Translations under genes and position numbers: made by a program
Notes under the pieces: generated by a model
What the model was told of the DNA's origin: nothing
Databases searched by the model: none
The model's input: only the letters and a program-made list of their open reading frames with translations
NCBI RefSeq assembly: GCF_900111145.1
Contig: NZ_FOIR01000003.1
Span: 124,001 to 188,000, forward strand
Length of the DNA stretch: 64,000 nt
Source of the DNA: Roseivirga pacifica
GTDB lineage: Bacteria > Bacteroidota > Bacteroidia > Cytophagales > Cyclobacteriaceae
Reading direction: 5' to 3'
Part shown: in pieces, positions 53,827-63,598 of the stretch
Layout: the number at the start of each line of letters is the position of its first letter
Numbering within the stretch: position 1 is the first letter of the stretch

Positions 53827-55443
53827 ATGAAGAACCTATTAAGAATAGTCGTATCACTTCTGGTCTTAGCTTCAGTAGCTCAAGCTCAGGAAATAGAAAT
53901 CAAAGAAGTAGACCTACCCCTTAGCAAAGAAGCAGGGAAAGCGGCAAAAAAGGGAGAACTCCTTAATGCTGGCACCTATTGGAACTCGGATAAAACAGCA
54001 ACACATAACTTCTATGTTTATGAAGATAAAAAGGAAGGTCTAAAATTTATTGAGTTTACAGTAGACAATTCAGGGAACGTTACCTCCACCACTGAAGAAG
54101 CCTACAACGCAGCAAATTTGGCTAAATACAACTTGGTAGTAGAACCCAAATTAACAGATGATAAAGACCCGAATAATCTGGCAGGAAAGGAGTTCGGTTT
54201 TTTTAGAAAGACAGTACTAGCCGGAAATCCCAAACTTAACATGGGTGAGTTCGAAAACAACTATGTCAACGGACTTTGGGTAGGCTATAAGTTTAAAAAA
54301 GGCGAGCAAACCAGACTTGAAGAACGGTTTTGGCCTTTCGTATCCTTCGCAATACAAGACGGAGTTGACAACCAGCACTATCAAACCAGGAAAACCGCCA
54401 AACTTGGCAGGACTCTTTCCGGAGACATTAACTACATCCCTATGGATGGCAAAGCATTTATTGCTGGCCTTATGGCCACATCAGACGGTGAGTACATCTC
54501 TGGAGTTTTCGATATGGCAACACAAACCTGGGACAATAAAGTAATTACCCCAATGAAGGCACCAATTGGCCTTACCTACGCTCAAACCGATTACGGTGTA
54601 TTGAACTTGGTTTCCATGAGTTCCTCAAATGACAGCAACCGTGCCGCCATTCTGATGGACTATCAGGGTAATGTGCTCAATAAAATTGAACTTCCACTAG
54701 CTCAAAAAGAAAGCCAACAACCAGGAGCTGAAATGGAAATACTTGAAGATGGTGAAGCTCAATTTGTAGTTGGTCCTTATTATGAAGGTGGGAACAGAAA
54801 GAATATCGGGCTAGTGATTCACAAAATCACAGATAAACTTGAGTTTTCTAAATTAATAGCTATCGATCAAATTGAAGCATCGATAGTAGAGCCGCCTAAG
54901 GCAAAGGATAAATTCAAAAAGTTCTACGAAATAAGTATTGAGACTATCACAAAGCTGAAAGACGGTAGCTACATGCTTTCTGTCAGCAGCCGTAGAGATC
55001 CAATCACTACACTTATACTCCACCTTTCTTCATCAGGCGACCTTATGACCACTTATATGATTGATGGTATGGAAGGAGATAATAATGATGCAGTAAGAAT
55101 AATTGGCAAATCGGCCATTCATTTGGACTCAGACATCATTGAAGCAAACGGTTCAGTGTACGCACTCATTAGGTCTATCCCTAGCGGTTTAGAACAAGGC
55201 GTCCATACTTCAAGTGACAGTTGGGGAAATTCGGTAATTACAACTACTGTTAGGATTGATGAGCTTATGGCTGCTGGGAAAATTGCTAAGATAGATTTAG
55301 CAAGTAAGAGCATTACACAATCAGATATGTTCGACAACCTCCTAGTTGGACAGCAACCATATATTATTTCTCCAGATGGCACCTTAATCTTCAACACACT
55401 TAATCAGAAGAAAAAGGAAAGAGTAAAAGTGTTGGTTAAGTAG
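53827..55443 (+). CDS. Secreted hypothetical protein, 538 aa
   Basis: An exported protein with a signal peptide (residues 1-21, SVAQAQ). The mature part is regular in beta-strands with repeated acidic turns (GYKFKKGEQTRLEERFWPF; SSSNDSNRAAILMDYQGNVLNKIEL), suggesting a beta-propeller, but no catalytic or named motif is seen. The frame opens at 53803 but the ATG at 53827 gives the signal peptide. It belongs to the cassette of exported proteins at 51-56.6 kb. Two hairpins, the second followed by a T-rich run, lie directly downstream. Confidence 0.65.
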   Translation: MKNLLRIVVSLLVLASVAQAQEIEIKEVDLPLSKEAGKAAKKGELLNAGTYWNSDKTATHNFYVYEDKKEGLKFIEFTVDNSGNVTSTTEEAYNAANLAKYNLVVEPKLTDDKDPNNLAGKEFGFFRKTVLAGNPKLNMGEFENNYVNGLWVGYKFKKGEQTRLEERFWPFVSFAIQDGVDNQHYQTRKTAKLGRTLSGDINYIPMDGKAFIAGLMATSDGEYISGVFDMATQTWDNKVITPMKAPIGLTYAQTDYGVLNLVSMSSSNDSNRAAILMDYQGNVLNKIELPLAQKESQQPGAEMEILEDGEAQFVVGPYYEGGNRKNIGLVIHKITDKLEFSKLIAIDQIEASIVEPPKAKDKFKKFYEISIETITKLKDGSYMLSVSSRRDPITTLILHLSSSGDLMTTYMIDGMEGDNNDAVRIIGKSAIHLDSDIIEANGSVYALIRSIPSGLEQGVHTSSDSWGNSVITTTVRIDELMAAGKIAKIDLASKSITQSDMFDNLLVGQQPYIISPDGTLIFNTLNQKKKERVKVLVK

Positions 55444-55451
55444 TTGGTTAG

Positions 55452-55480
55452 CCTCAAAGCATACTCCATATGCTTTGAGG
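55452..55480 (+). repeat. 12-bp perfect hairpin containing the CCTCAAAGCA box
   Basis: CCTCAAAGCATA (55452-55463) pairs perfectly with 55469-55480 around a 5-nt loop. The 5' arm contains the same decamer that precedes the start codons at 51066 and 55567. No T-run follows. Confidence 0.65.
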
Positions 55481-55502
55481 TGGAGTTGCCTATTAATGGC
55501 AG

Positions 55503-55540
55503 TGGGGGCGTTAGTGTGCAGCCCCCATACTTTTTACTTT
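55503..55540 (+). terminator. Intrinsic terminator after the 538-aa protein gene
   Basis: TGGGGGC (55503-55509) pairs with GCCCCCA (55521-55527), with an 11-nt loop, followed by TACTTTTTACTTT. It separates this gene from the next one, which then needs its own promoter. Confidence 0.7.
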
Positions 55541-55566
55541 ATCATTATCAAATACCTCAAAGCAAA

Positions 55567-56643
55567 ATGAAAACAACATTCAAACACTTGTTCACAAGCC
55601 TGCTGTTTATTGCCTCGCTTCAAACACAAGCCCAAAACCTTGACAACTTTAAACCTGTCGGCAACCAGTTATTGCAAGACATTCAAAACAGCTCTAGTTC
55701 GGCACTACCCAGTAAATCAGTGCTTGAAACATACTTTCGCAAGGCAATTCTCCCCTCTCAAAATGTAATATTAAGTGATACTGAATTCTCTGAAAGATTG
55801 GATAAAGCAGCTACAGGGCTAAAAGAAGCCTACGAAAAAAACACTGCTGACATTCTCAACACGCTCAATATTAAGAACTTCGAACACTTTGAACTCAGCA
55901 TGTATGCTATAGTACCTTTAAATGTAGAAATCCATGAAAGTAAAAGCTCAGGAGCTTTTGCTGTACCCGATAAAACCAAAGACAATCTTTCCACAGTAAA
56001 AGCGCTGTTCTTAATTGGCGATGATAGCCAAAGACTCCTAGTAAATGGTGTACTAATTGTCTTAAACAATGAATATCATTTATTAAAATTGGAGAACGAG
56101 CTATATACTTTAAGGGTCAGTAGTGGCCAATACTATGAATTCCTTAAACGGTTTAAGAAGATCATTGAATTGCAGATTTCCCCATCTGACATTGGTGAGA
56201 ACCCGTTGTTTGGCAAGCAGTTTAAAAAAGAATGGTACAGGTGTAGTATTCAGCTAAAGGGTGATGGCTCTCCTACCCTTATCAGAACACAGGTGTCATC
56301 TGATGAATTCTTCGGTATGGAGTCTAAAACTGAAATTAAAACGGTTCTATTTTCTAACCTTGAAAAGAATGAAGCGCTTGAGAACATCTATAAGTTCATG
56401 TCGGTGTTAGCCCAAGAATTAATCATTCCGGCCACCCCATCAAACCAACTACGCGAAAGTATAGCCACAAAACCCTATACTTATCAGCTATTAAATAAAG
56501 ATGATAAGTCAGGAATTGAACTTGCTCAGCTACAAATAAAATACGCTTCTAAGGACCAAGTAATATTCAACCTCGAAGTAAAATTGATCCCCCAAAAAAA
56601 TAACAGATTTGATGTTGAGTTATGGATGATTCGTGAAAAGTAA
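55567..56643 (+). CDS. Secreted hypothetical protein, 358 aa
   Basis: An exported protein with a signal peptide (residues 1-21, LQTQAQ). The mature chain mixes helices and strands, with a long central helix-strand part (YTLRVSSGQYYEFLKRF) and no recognised domain. The frame extends upstream to 55444, but the ATG at 55567 follows CCTCAAAGCA at 55555-55564 (two bases further from the ATG than in the sister leaders). It is the last of the exported cassette and precedes a terminator hairpin shared with the convergent SusD transcript. Confidence 0.6.
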   Translation: MKTTFKHLFTSLLFIASLQTQAQNLDNFKPVGNQLLQDIQNSSSSALPSKSVLETYFRKAILPSQNVILSDTEFSERLDKAATGLKEAYEKNTADILNTLNIKNFEHFELSMYAIVPLNVEIHESKSSGAFAVPDKTKDNLSTVKALFLIGDDSQRLLVNGVLIVLNNEYHLLKLENELYTLRVSSGQYYEFLKRFKKIIELQISPSDIGENPLFGKQFKKEWYRCSIQLKGDGSPTLIRTQVSSDEFFGMESKTEIKTVLFSNLEKNEALENIYKFMSVLAQELIIPATPSNQLRESIATKPYTYQLLNKDDKSGIELAQLQIKYASKDQVIFNLEVKLIPQKNNRFDVELWMIREK

Positions 56644-56645
56644 AA

Positions 56646-56668
56646 GGCTGGCCCCTTTTGGGCCAGCC
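56646..56668 (-). terminator. Intrinsic terminator of the SusC/SusD transcript
   Basis: GGCTGGCCC (56646-56654) pairs with 56660-56668 over a 5-nt loop. On the minus strand it is followed by TTTTACTTTT, so it acts on the SusD side; it also lies just after the plus-strand gene end. Confidence 0.8.
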
Positions 56669-56724
56669 ATCCTTACTAAACTACTAACTACAAAGAGATT
56701 ACTCCTTTGTGGTTATCCTTCTAA

Positions 56725-58287
56725 CTAAAACTCAAATGGTTCCGAACCATCTGGGTTTCCAATTCCTCCAAAAGTGTAGTCTGGTAAACCGAGCACCTCT
56801 AATTCCGAAGCAGGGATTGGAATACTAAGAGGTGTACCCGGAGTCAATTTCAAATCTTCAATAGTTGTCATTCTTCTGGCAAAATAGCCCGAACAAGCTG
56901 CATTCCAGCTTAACTCGACCAAGCGCTCATAAGTGATAGCGTAAAGCAATTCATCATCAGATTCAGTTCCGGTTAGTGGCGCCAAACCACCTCTATCAAC
57001 TCGTGTTTCGTTAATCAAGCTCGCTGCTAAAGCCTTATCGCCACCTGTTCTAACAAGCGCCTCAGCTCTCAACAAATTATTCTCAGATACAGTGAAGTGA
57101 GGCATTTCACCTACATAATTATTCACTCTGAAATAATTGTATCGGCTATAATTGTAGTTACCATAAACAAAGAACCCTCTATCTGACCTAAACGGCACAC
57201 CGTTGTTATAAGAGAAGTCCGTTGCCAACCTTTGATCTACCGGATTTTCAATTTCCGGATAAGTAAGCACATCGTTTGCCCATGGATAAGGTGCTGTTGG
57301 GTGATCAGGATCTGTATCGGCAGGGTTTTGAATATCTCTACCTCCAGAACCACCTTCCATCATGTTTATCATACGTTGAGAAACGCGCACCCATCCTGGA
57401 TCTTGACCCTGAATTAGTGCTCTTGTATACCAATCGTTACCACCGTCTCCATTAGGAGAAACGTCCATTGTTAAACCATTGGTAGTCCATTCGAGTACTT
57501 TCACCCAGTCAGTTTCGGTTTCTGTTTGAGCCGCATTTCTGGCAGAATAAGCCTCAATTTTAGCTGCATAAGAGCGCGCAAACCTGGCTGCCTCAGTTGC
57601 TGGCAAGGTTACCCCGTTAAACCCGGTTAAGGTTGTTTCTGGATTAGCTTCAAAAATGGCCGCTGCTTCTAAGAATCTGGCTACAGCCGCATCAGCACAT
57701 TCTTTATAATTACTGAACTCCAGGCTACCCAAGTCTTCATCTGTAAGGTCCTCGCTTACAATAAATCCTTGGTCGAAAAACAGCGCTACCCAACCTAGTG
57801 CCAAACCTTGCATCATTCTAGCGTTAGCCAAAACCAAAGCAGTGTTATCTTCTCCTGTTTTTGGGTCAATTGCTTTTCCGTCAAACTCGCTATTCATTAC
57901 TTTCAACACATCGTTAACTGGCCCAATGGAGTTGTAAATTCCCCTCCAAGGGTTTCTGTTAACATACACTGTTGATGCAGTATTCGAGTTTACAAACGGC
58001 CTTGGAGGAATTCTTCCTCCATCGAACATGGCAAAATTGGTCCATGACGAAGAGAACACTTGAGCAGCAACGCTCAAGTACATGTTTGGATAAGAAATTT
58101 GGGTTTGGTTCCACCATTCGCCATAGGCACCCTGTACAAGTCCTGGATAATCACCAGGGTTACTGAGTACACCATTAATGTCCAATGCATTCGGATTATC
58201 AACCTCTAAATCCTCGCAAGCCGTAAACGATATGCACGCAATTGCTAAGCAAGCTCCTATTCTTTTCAATGATTTAATACTTTTCAT
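56725..58287 (-). CDS. SusD/RagB family nutrient-binding lipoprotein
   Basis: A 520-residue outer-membrane lipoprotein (lipobox FTACED, Cys24). It has the SusD N-terminal region (DLEVDNPNALDINGV), TPR-like helices (AARFARSYAAKIEAYSARNA) and the conserved C-terminal NETRVDRGG ... YERLVELSW block. SusD proteins bind oligosaccharides or peptides and form the lid of the SusC transporter. A TTG two codons upstream is in frame, but the ATG at 58287 starts the signal peptide. It is 17 bp downstream of the SusC gene. It resembles the SusD-like_2 group with large family lengths; the substrate is unknown. Confidence 0.9.
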   Translation of the reverse strand: MKSIKSLKRIGACLAIACISFTACEDLEVDNPNALDINGVLSNPGDYPGLVQGAYGEWWNQTQISYPNMYLSVAAQVFSSSWTNFAMFDGGRIPPRPFVNSNTASTVYVNRNPWRGIYNSIGPVNDVLKVMNSEFDGKAIDPKTGEDNTALVLANARMMQGLALGWVALFFDQGFIVSEDLTDEDLGSLEFSNYKECADAAVARFLEAAAIFEANPETTLTGFNGVTLPATEAARFARSYAAKIEAYSARNAAQTETETDWVKVLEWTTNGLTMDVSPNGDGGNDWYTRALIQGQDPGWVRVSQRMINMMEGGSGGRDIQNPADTDPDHPTAPYPWANDVLTYPEIENPVDQRLATDFSYNNGVPFRSDRGFFVYGNYNYSRYNYFRVNNYVGEMPHFTVSENNLLRAEALVRTGGDKALAASLINETRVDRGGLAPLTGTESDDELLYAITYERLVELSWNAACSGYFARRMTTIEDLKLTPGTPLSIPIPASELEVLGLPDYTFGGIGNPDGSEPFEF

Positions 58288-58304
58288 ATTCAATTAATTA
58301 GAGA

Positions 58305-61300
58305 TTAGAAGTTAAGTGATAGTGATCCTGAGAATGTCCTAATCAAAGGGAACGTGTAGCTATCGTATCTCGTGTTAATACCTCCAGCCATTGGGTCGAA
58401 GCCTCTATATTTAGCAAACAACAATACGTTGTTGGCGATAAAGCTTAATTGAACTGACTTAAAGACATTTTTAAGACCAATACGCTCTAATTGTGGGGCT
58501 GTCATATTATAGTTAATAGAAAGCTCTCTCAATCTAACGTGCGAAGCGTCCTCCACATACTCTGCATTTAGCCTTCTACCATTGTAGATTGATTGGCGGA
58601 ATGAAGTATAATGTCTCTGTCCTTCTGGTCTATGAGCTTGATCGTAGTCTGGTCCCAAACCATCTCTATCCAATGAGGCTAAACCTGCGTTGTAGATGTC
58701 ACCACCAATTTGTGTTTCCCACAACATGTAAATATTGAATGCTTTGAATCTAAAGCCAGTTCTAATACCAAGGTTAAGGTCTGGGCGAGCATTACCTATA
58801 AGTAACTCTTGCTCTTCTTCACCATCCTCGTTCACCAAAGGCACCACGCGCTCATCTGATGTGTATTGAGATCCTTTAGGAATTACAAAACCCATGTCAT
58901 TGATCTCATAATCATCTATTGTAGATGTGTTCCCAAGGCCAGCAAACTGCCCGTTCAATACAATTCCGTTGTCGTCAACTGTTAAATCAGAAAGTGATTT
59001 AGCATATCTACGACCATACATCTGAGTAAGCTCAGAGCCCTCTTTCCAAATACCCGCACCGCCAGCAAGTACCTGTGGTGCATTAAATTCAGTAATTGTT
59101 TGAACAGTTCTATCTCCTACCAAATCGAAGGTTAGCCCTAAGTCTGCCTTATTAATGGCCTTGTAACCTAAAGTAAACTCAATTGTATTGGTAGAAAGTG
59201 TTGCCGCATTTTGAATTTGCGTAGAACGCCCACCAGTTGCAGCTACAGATACAGGTACCGAGAGTAACTGATCTCTATTTTCTTGAGTTGAATAAGAAAC
59301 TAGTAAGTCGAACTTATCTAAGAACTGAGATGACAATGTAAACTCTGCTTCTGTGGTGATGTTTGGCTTCAGATTCGGGTTCGCCAACTGTTGCGGGAAT
59401 GAGATCAACCCATTACTTACATTGGCAATTTCGTACTGATCATTGAAACCAGGTCTTCCCCCTGCTGTTCCTAAAGAAGCAGAAACTTTTAGCTCGTCAA
59501 CACCATCAATTTGAAAGTCTTGCGTAATTCTCCATGCTAGTGAACCACGGCTAAACCACTGCCATCTTTCGTCTTCACCAAATAATGAAGAACCATCTCT
59601 TCGTACTACAAAGTCGAAAATGTAACGGTCTTTGTAATCACCACCAACGGCTAAAGCATAACTATCCGATCTAATCTGTAAAGGTCTTGTATCTCCTACA
59701 GAAAGGAATTGGTAACCCAAGCCACTTGTATCGGCTCTTACAGCACGGAAGTTATCGAAACCGGCTACGCCTAAGAAGTCTCCATCAATATTAAAGCCCT
59801 GCTCAACGTCATCTTCATATTGATACTTCAATGTAGATCTCAAATTCCAGTCACCGAATTGCTTGATGTAAGAGAATGCAGCACTTGCGTTCATTGCAAC
59901 CTCCTCGTAGTAGCCTCTATCTACATCACCCTCTTCAGGTATACCGTTAGCATTCGCCAAATAGCCAATATCTGTGTAACCTGTAGAATTGTCTGCTCTG
60001 GTATCAAAACCAAACAAACCAGTGAATTTAAGCGCCTCGCTTATGTGAACATCTCCTTGTACACTGGCAATAAAACGCTTTCTGATTCTTTCAGACTCTC
60101 TGTTTGCCAATTGATAGAATGGGTTAAAATAAGAGCCTAATACAAATGAGTTAGCATTATAGTTGTAAGGGCTTCCATCCTCTTCGTTAGGAGCAAAGAA
60201 ATCTGCATCAGGAGACGCGAAGATCAAAGTTTGAATATCTCTAGGGCGTGTATCATCTTTATCCCAAATGTATCTTGATCTAACCTTTAGGTCTAAAACG
60301 TCAGCAAAGTTCTGATCTAAACCAGCAGAAAAATTGTAACGTGTGTTACCATCGTGCATGGCAATACCGCCAGATGCATTCTGCTGCTCGAACGAAACGC
60401 TCATGTTCCCATTTGCAGTTCTATTCATCAACCTTACATAGTTTCTAAAAGAAGTTGAGCCCTCAAAGAAGTCATCCAGGTGATCTTTGTAAACTGCAAA
60501 AGGCTTATCATTAATAGAAGGTGTGTCGTCTAATGCCAAACCATCAGCATCAGTAATAATGTTGCCATTAGCATCTACCTGCTTGTTATGGAACTTGGCC
60601 TTTTCTGGGTGACGATCTTTGTAAGAACGCTCCATTGTCACTTCGCTTCTAACAAAAACGTCTGTTTGACCAACCTTTAGGTTCTTACCCGACTTGGTAT
60701 AAATGGCAATTACACCGTTTGCTGCTCGCGAACCGTAAAGCGTTGCAGCCGAAGCACCTTTCAGTACCTCATATCTATCGATATCCTGAACATTAATATC
60801 TGAAAGACTACCTTCCAATATGGCACCATCCAGTAGAATAAGCGGGCCATTAGATGTTCTTAAGTTGGTTGCACCTCTCAGTAAAATATCTGGTGCTGCA
60901 CCCGGTACCGAACTTGGTGAAACGCGTAAACCAGCGATTTTACCTACAAGAGCATTACCTGCATTTGACGCTGGCGCTTTTGTAAGCACCTCTGAATCAA
61001 CACTTGCAATGGTAAAAGATAATTTCTCCTTAGGTGTTTCAGATGCCACACCAGTTACTACCACCTCTCCCAAACTCTTCACATCTGGAGTAAGCTCTAC
61101 ATTAATTACCGTTCTGTTACCTACGGTTTCCTCTTTACCAACATAGCCGGCAAAACGGTAGATAAGTACGGAGCTCTCACCCGGAACAGTGATTTCGTAT
61201 TTACCGTCAACATCACTCGTGGTACCTTGCACAGTACCTTTAATTAGGATATTTACGAAGGGAAGTGGTTGACCATCGTCAGTACCAGTTACAACACCAG

Positions 61301-61715
61301 TAATTGTGCGCTCCACTTCTTCTACAATCACAGGAGCGTTTTTGCTTCCATTTGAATTAGCAGCACTTACAGAAATGCTATTGTTTACTCTTCTAAACTT
61401 AAGGCTTCCTCTTTTGGCAATAAGTTTTAAAACATCTGCCACTACATACTCTTGCTTTGGCAAATCGAGTTTTACAGTATTACTAAGGTCTCTATTCTTA
61501 TAAAAAAACTCGAATGGAGTTCGCGATTCAATAAGCTCAAAGGCATGCTCAATAGAGGCTTCCTTCAGCTCGATTTCAATTTTAAGGTCATGTACGCCTT
61601 GGGCGTTAGCCGATGCAGATGCAAGCATATTGGTTGAAGAAAGCAAGCAAGCCACAACGGTTAAAAACAAATACCTAGCAAACGATGATACGTCTGCTCG
61701 TTCGTTTTTTTTCAT
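58305..61715 (-). CDS. SusC/RagA TonB-linked outer-membrane transporter with STN domain
   Basis: A 1136-residue TonB-dependent transporter. An N-terminal signal peptide (to about residue 38) is followed by an STN/secretin-TonB domain (about 45-115; EIELKEASIEHAFELIES), a carboxypeptidase-regulatory-like domain (about 135-215; GVVTGTDDGQPLPFVNILIKG), the plug (about 225-350; RVSPSSVPGAAPDILLRGA; VLKGASAATLYGSRAANGVI) and the barrel ending FSGSLSLNF. The STN domain marks it as a signal-transducing receptor that contacts FecR to release the ECF sigma factor. All four genes needed for this are adjacent. Confidence 0.93.
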   Translation of the reverse strand: MKKNERADVSSFARYLFLTVVACLLSSTNMLASASANAQGVHDLKIEIELKEASIEHAFELIESRTPFEFFYKNRDLSNTVKLDLPKQEYVVADVLKLIAKRGSLKFRRVNNSISVSAANSNGSKNAPVIVEEVERTITGVVTGTDDGQPLPFVNILIKGTVQGTTSDVDGKYEITVPGESSVLIYRFAGYVGKEETVGNRTVINVELTPDVKSLGEVVVTGVASETPKEKLSFTIASVDSEVLTKAPASNAGNALVGKIAGLRVSPSSVPGAAPDILLRGATNLRTSNGPLILLDGAILEGSLSDINVQDIDRYEVLKGASAATLYGSRAANGVIAIYTKSGKNLKVGQTDVFVRSEVTMERSYKDRHPEKAKFHNKQVDANGNIITDADGLALDDTPSINDKPFAVYKDHLDDFFEGSTSFRNYVRLMNRTANGNMSVSFEQQNASGGIAMHDGNTRYNFSAGLDQNFADVLDLKVRSRYIWDKDDTRPRDIQTLIFASPDADFFAPNEEDGSPYNYNANSFVLGSYFNPFYQLANRESERIRKRFIASVQGDVHISEALKFTGLFGFDTRADNSTGYTDIGYLANANGIPEEGDVDRGYYEEVAMNASAAFSYIKQFGDWNLRSTLKYQYEDDVEQGFNIDGDFLGVAGFDNFRAVRADTSGLGYQFLSVGDTRPLQIRSDSYALAVGGDYKDRYIFDFVVRRDGSSLFGEDERWQWFSRGSLAWRITQDFQIDGVDELKVSASLGTAGGRPGFNDQYEIANVSNGLISFPQQLANPNLKPNITTEAEFTLSSQFLDKFDLLVSYSTQENRDQLLSVPVSVAATGGRSTQIQNAATLSTNTIEFTLGYKAINKADLGLTFDLVGDRTVQTITEFNAPQVLAGGAGIWKEGSELTQMYGRRYAKSLSDLTVDDNGIVLNGQFAGLGNTSTIDDYEINDMGFVIPKGSQYTSDERVVPLVNEDGEEEQELLIGNARPDLNLGIRTGFRFKAFNIYMLWETQIGGDIYNAGLASLDRDGLGPDYDQAHRPEGQRHYTSFRQSIYNGRRLNAEYVEDASHVRLRELSINYNMTAPQLERIGLKNVFKSVQLSFIANNVLLFAKYRGFDPMAGGINTRYDSYTFPLIRTFSGSLSLNF

Positions 61716-61833
61716 ATATTAGTTAGTGTTTGATTAAACATAATTTTAAGTCCGGGCCGCTCTATTGCAGTAGATTGGCTCGGCATTTTTGCTCGGTTGA
61801 AGCATATAGGTTCACATCATAGGCACATACTCT

Positions 61834-62886
61834 CTAGGTTGGTTTAATTACTATCCGGTTGCTATCAAACTCACTGGTAAAGCCCATGGAGTAGCCCAAA
61901 GCCTCCAACACAACCTCTAAACTCTGGTTGGTGAACTTCCCAGTACCTTTTACATTCATTATTTGTTTAAAATCATCTATATCCATCTGGATGTCAACAT
62001 CATACCATCGCTCCAAAACATACACCATGTTTTTAAAGGCGGTGTTTTCAAAGTGAATGGTATTGTTCATCCAGGCCAAGGTTAAGTCACTATTGAAAGA
62101 CTCTACTTCCATTTCGCGCTTAAACTTATTATAGGTGAGTTGTTGAGAGGGCATTAGGCGCACCGCTTTACTTGTGGTATCCGGTTGACCGTTTTTAAAT
62201 CGCAAAACATCAACAATGCCAGTAGCAAGCGATGTAGCTGCATCCCGATCTTTTCTATAATCTCTAACATTAAAAGATGTACCCACTGCGGTGGTCACAA
62301 GATTATCTGAAACTACTACAAAGGGTTTACTAGCATCCTTTGCCACTTCAAAAAATGCTTCTCCCTCCAAGTATACTCTGCGCTCCTTCTGCCCAAAGTC
62401 TTCTCTAAAAACAAGCTTAGATTGCGCATTTAAATGCACTTTAGTTCCATCCGTCAAAAAGAATGAACTACGAATGCCTCTTGGGTTTTCTTTTACTGTT
62501 TCAGTATATGTGTAGCGGGCATCTTCCTCTGGTAATGTGTTGTTTCTAAGATAAAATAAGGCAGTGATGCTTACTGTAAGCAATAAACACAGATAGATGA
62601 CCGCGCTGGTCCTTGATCTCCTTCTACCTATGTTTTCTCTTCTTATTGGAGGCCTGTTACTTTGCTTGTCGCCAGCCAATGCTTTTGCTACCACTTTTCG
62701 CTGGAGCCCTTCCTCATCAATATTGTGTATGTTTTGTGACGGTGTTTGCTCCCAAAGCTCCTTCATCAAAACTTCCTGCTCCTTAATAGAGGAAGAAGAA
62801 AGGATCTTCTTGGCCAAAGCATCTAACTGTTGCTTTACATCACCACTATTATCTTCTGGGTTTTCTTTCACTGTGTTGTTAGGCAA
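61834..62886 (-). CDS. FecR family anti-sigma factor
   Basis: A 350-residue inner-membrane anti-sigma protein. The cytoplasmic N-terminal part (about 1-85) ends before a TM helix at about 93-113 (AVIYLCLLLTVSITALFYL). The periplasmic FecR domain (about 130-225) has SSFFLTDGTKVHLNAQSKLVF and YLEGEAFFEVAKDASKPFVV, and a DUF4974-type C-terminal domain (about 265-348) follows with FENTAFKNMVYVLERWYDVDI. It passes the SusC STN signal to the sigma factor. The start is a TTG at 62886, or a GTG at 62871; neither is decisive. Confidence 0.9.
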   Translation of the reverse strand: MPNNTVKENPEDNSGDVKQQLDALAKKILSSSSIKEQEVLMKELWEQTPSQNIHNIDEEGLQRKVVAKALAGDKQSNRPPIRRENIGRRRSRTSAVIYLCLLLTVSITALFYLRNNTLPEEDARYTYTETVKENPRGIRSSFFLTDGTKVHLNAQSKLVFREDFGQKERRVYLEGEAFFEVAKDASKPFVVVSDNLVTTAVGTSFNVRDYRKDRDAATSLATGIVDVLRFKNGQPDTTSKAVRLMPSQQLTYNKFKREMEVESFNSDLTLAWMNNTIHFENTAFKNMVYVLERWYDVDIQMDIDDFKQIMNVKGTGKFTNQSLEVVLEALGYSMGFTSEFDSNRIVIKPT

Positions 62887-63043
62887 TTGTTAAGCCTGCC
62901 TAATAGTATTACACAGATTAGTTTGGCTAACCGTTACTCTGGCTTAAAATAAATTTTACAAAAATGTAAAAACACCCCATAAGAGAGCTCACAAGGGTAT
63001 TTAACCAAAATAAAAAGTTGTTAATATTGAGATAAAACGACTC

Positions 63044-63598
63044 TTAGGCCACAGCACTGCTGCAAAAGGCCAAGAAAAAGATGTGTTCTGAATTTTCGCT
63101 AATAAACTTGAGGGCCTTCCGCATTTGGCCTTCAACGGTATTAATAGAAATCCCCATTCTTTGCGCAATTTCCTTATTACCCAAACCTTCGAATCTACTT
63201 AGTTCAAAAATCATGCGCCTGCGTTCGGGCATCAACCTCACAAGCTTTTTAAACTCCTCTTGCATGTTGTTAAAAAGCACCTCTTCCATAGTGTTTTCTA
63301 CCAAACAATCTTGTTCTTCAATTGAATCTAATTGTTGGAGTTTCTTATTGTCGCGAATCTTATTGAGTGTAAGATTTTTTGCTATTGTAAACAGAAGGCC
63401 TTCTAGCGACATTGCCTCGTCTATGCGGCTTCTAGTACTCCATATTTTGAGGAAAACATCCTGAGCTAATTCTTCAGCCTCTTGCTTAGAGCCTATAATG
63501 GTGTAGCAGTAGTTGAAAATACGGGTATGGTATTCTGATACGAATAATGCCAAAGCCCTTTCGTTGCCACTTTTAATGTCAGCAATTAACCTTTCCAT
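63044..63598 (-). CDS. ECF RNA polymerase sigma factor (FecI-like)
   Basis: A 184-residue sigma-70 family ECF factor of the Bacteroidota type. Region 2 spans about residues 10-75 (YHTRIFNYCYTIIGSKQEAEELAQDVFLKIW) and region 4 about 115-170 (RLMPERRRMIFELSRFEGLGNKEIAQRMGISINTVEGQMRKAL), read as two helical regions. It should recognise the SusC/SusD promoter when FecR releases it. It is the first gene of the locus, with FecR 157 bp downstream. Confidence 0.92.
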   Translation of the reverse strand: MERLIADIKSGNERALALFVSEYHTRIFNYCYTIIGSKQEAEELAQDVFLKIWSTRSRIDEAMSLEGLLFTIAKNLTLNKIRDNKKLQQLDSIEEQDCLVENTMEEVLFNNMQEEFKKLVRLMPERRRMIFELSRFEGLGNKEIAQRMGISINTVEGQMRKALKFISENSEHIFFLAFCSSAVA

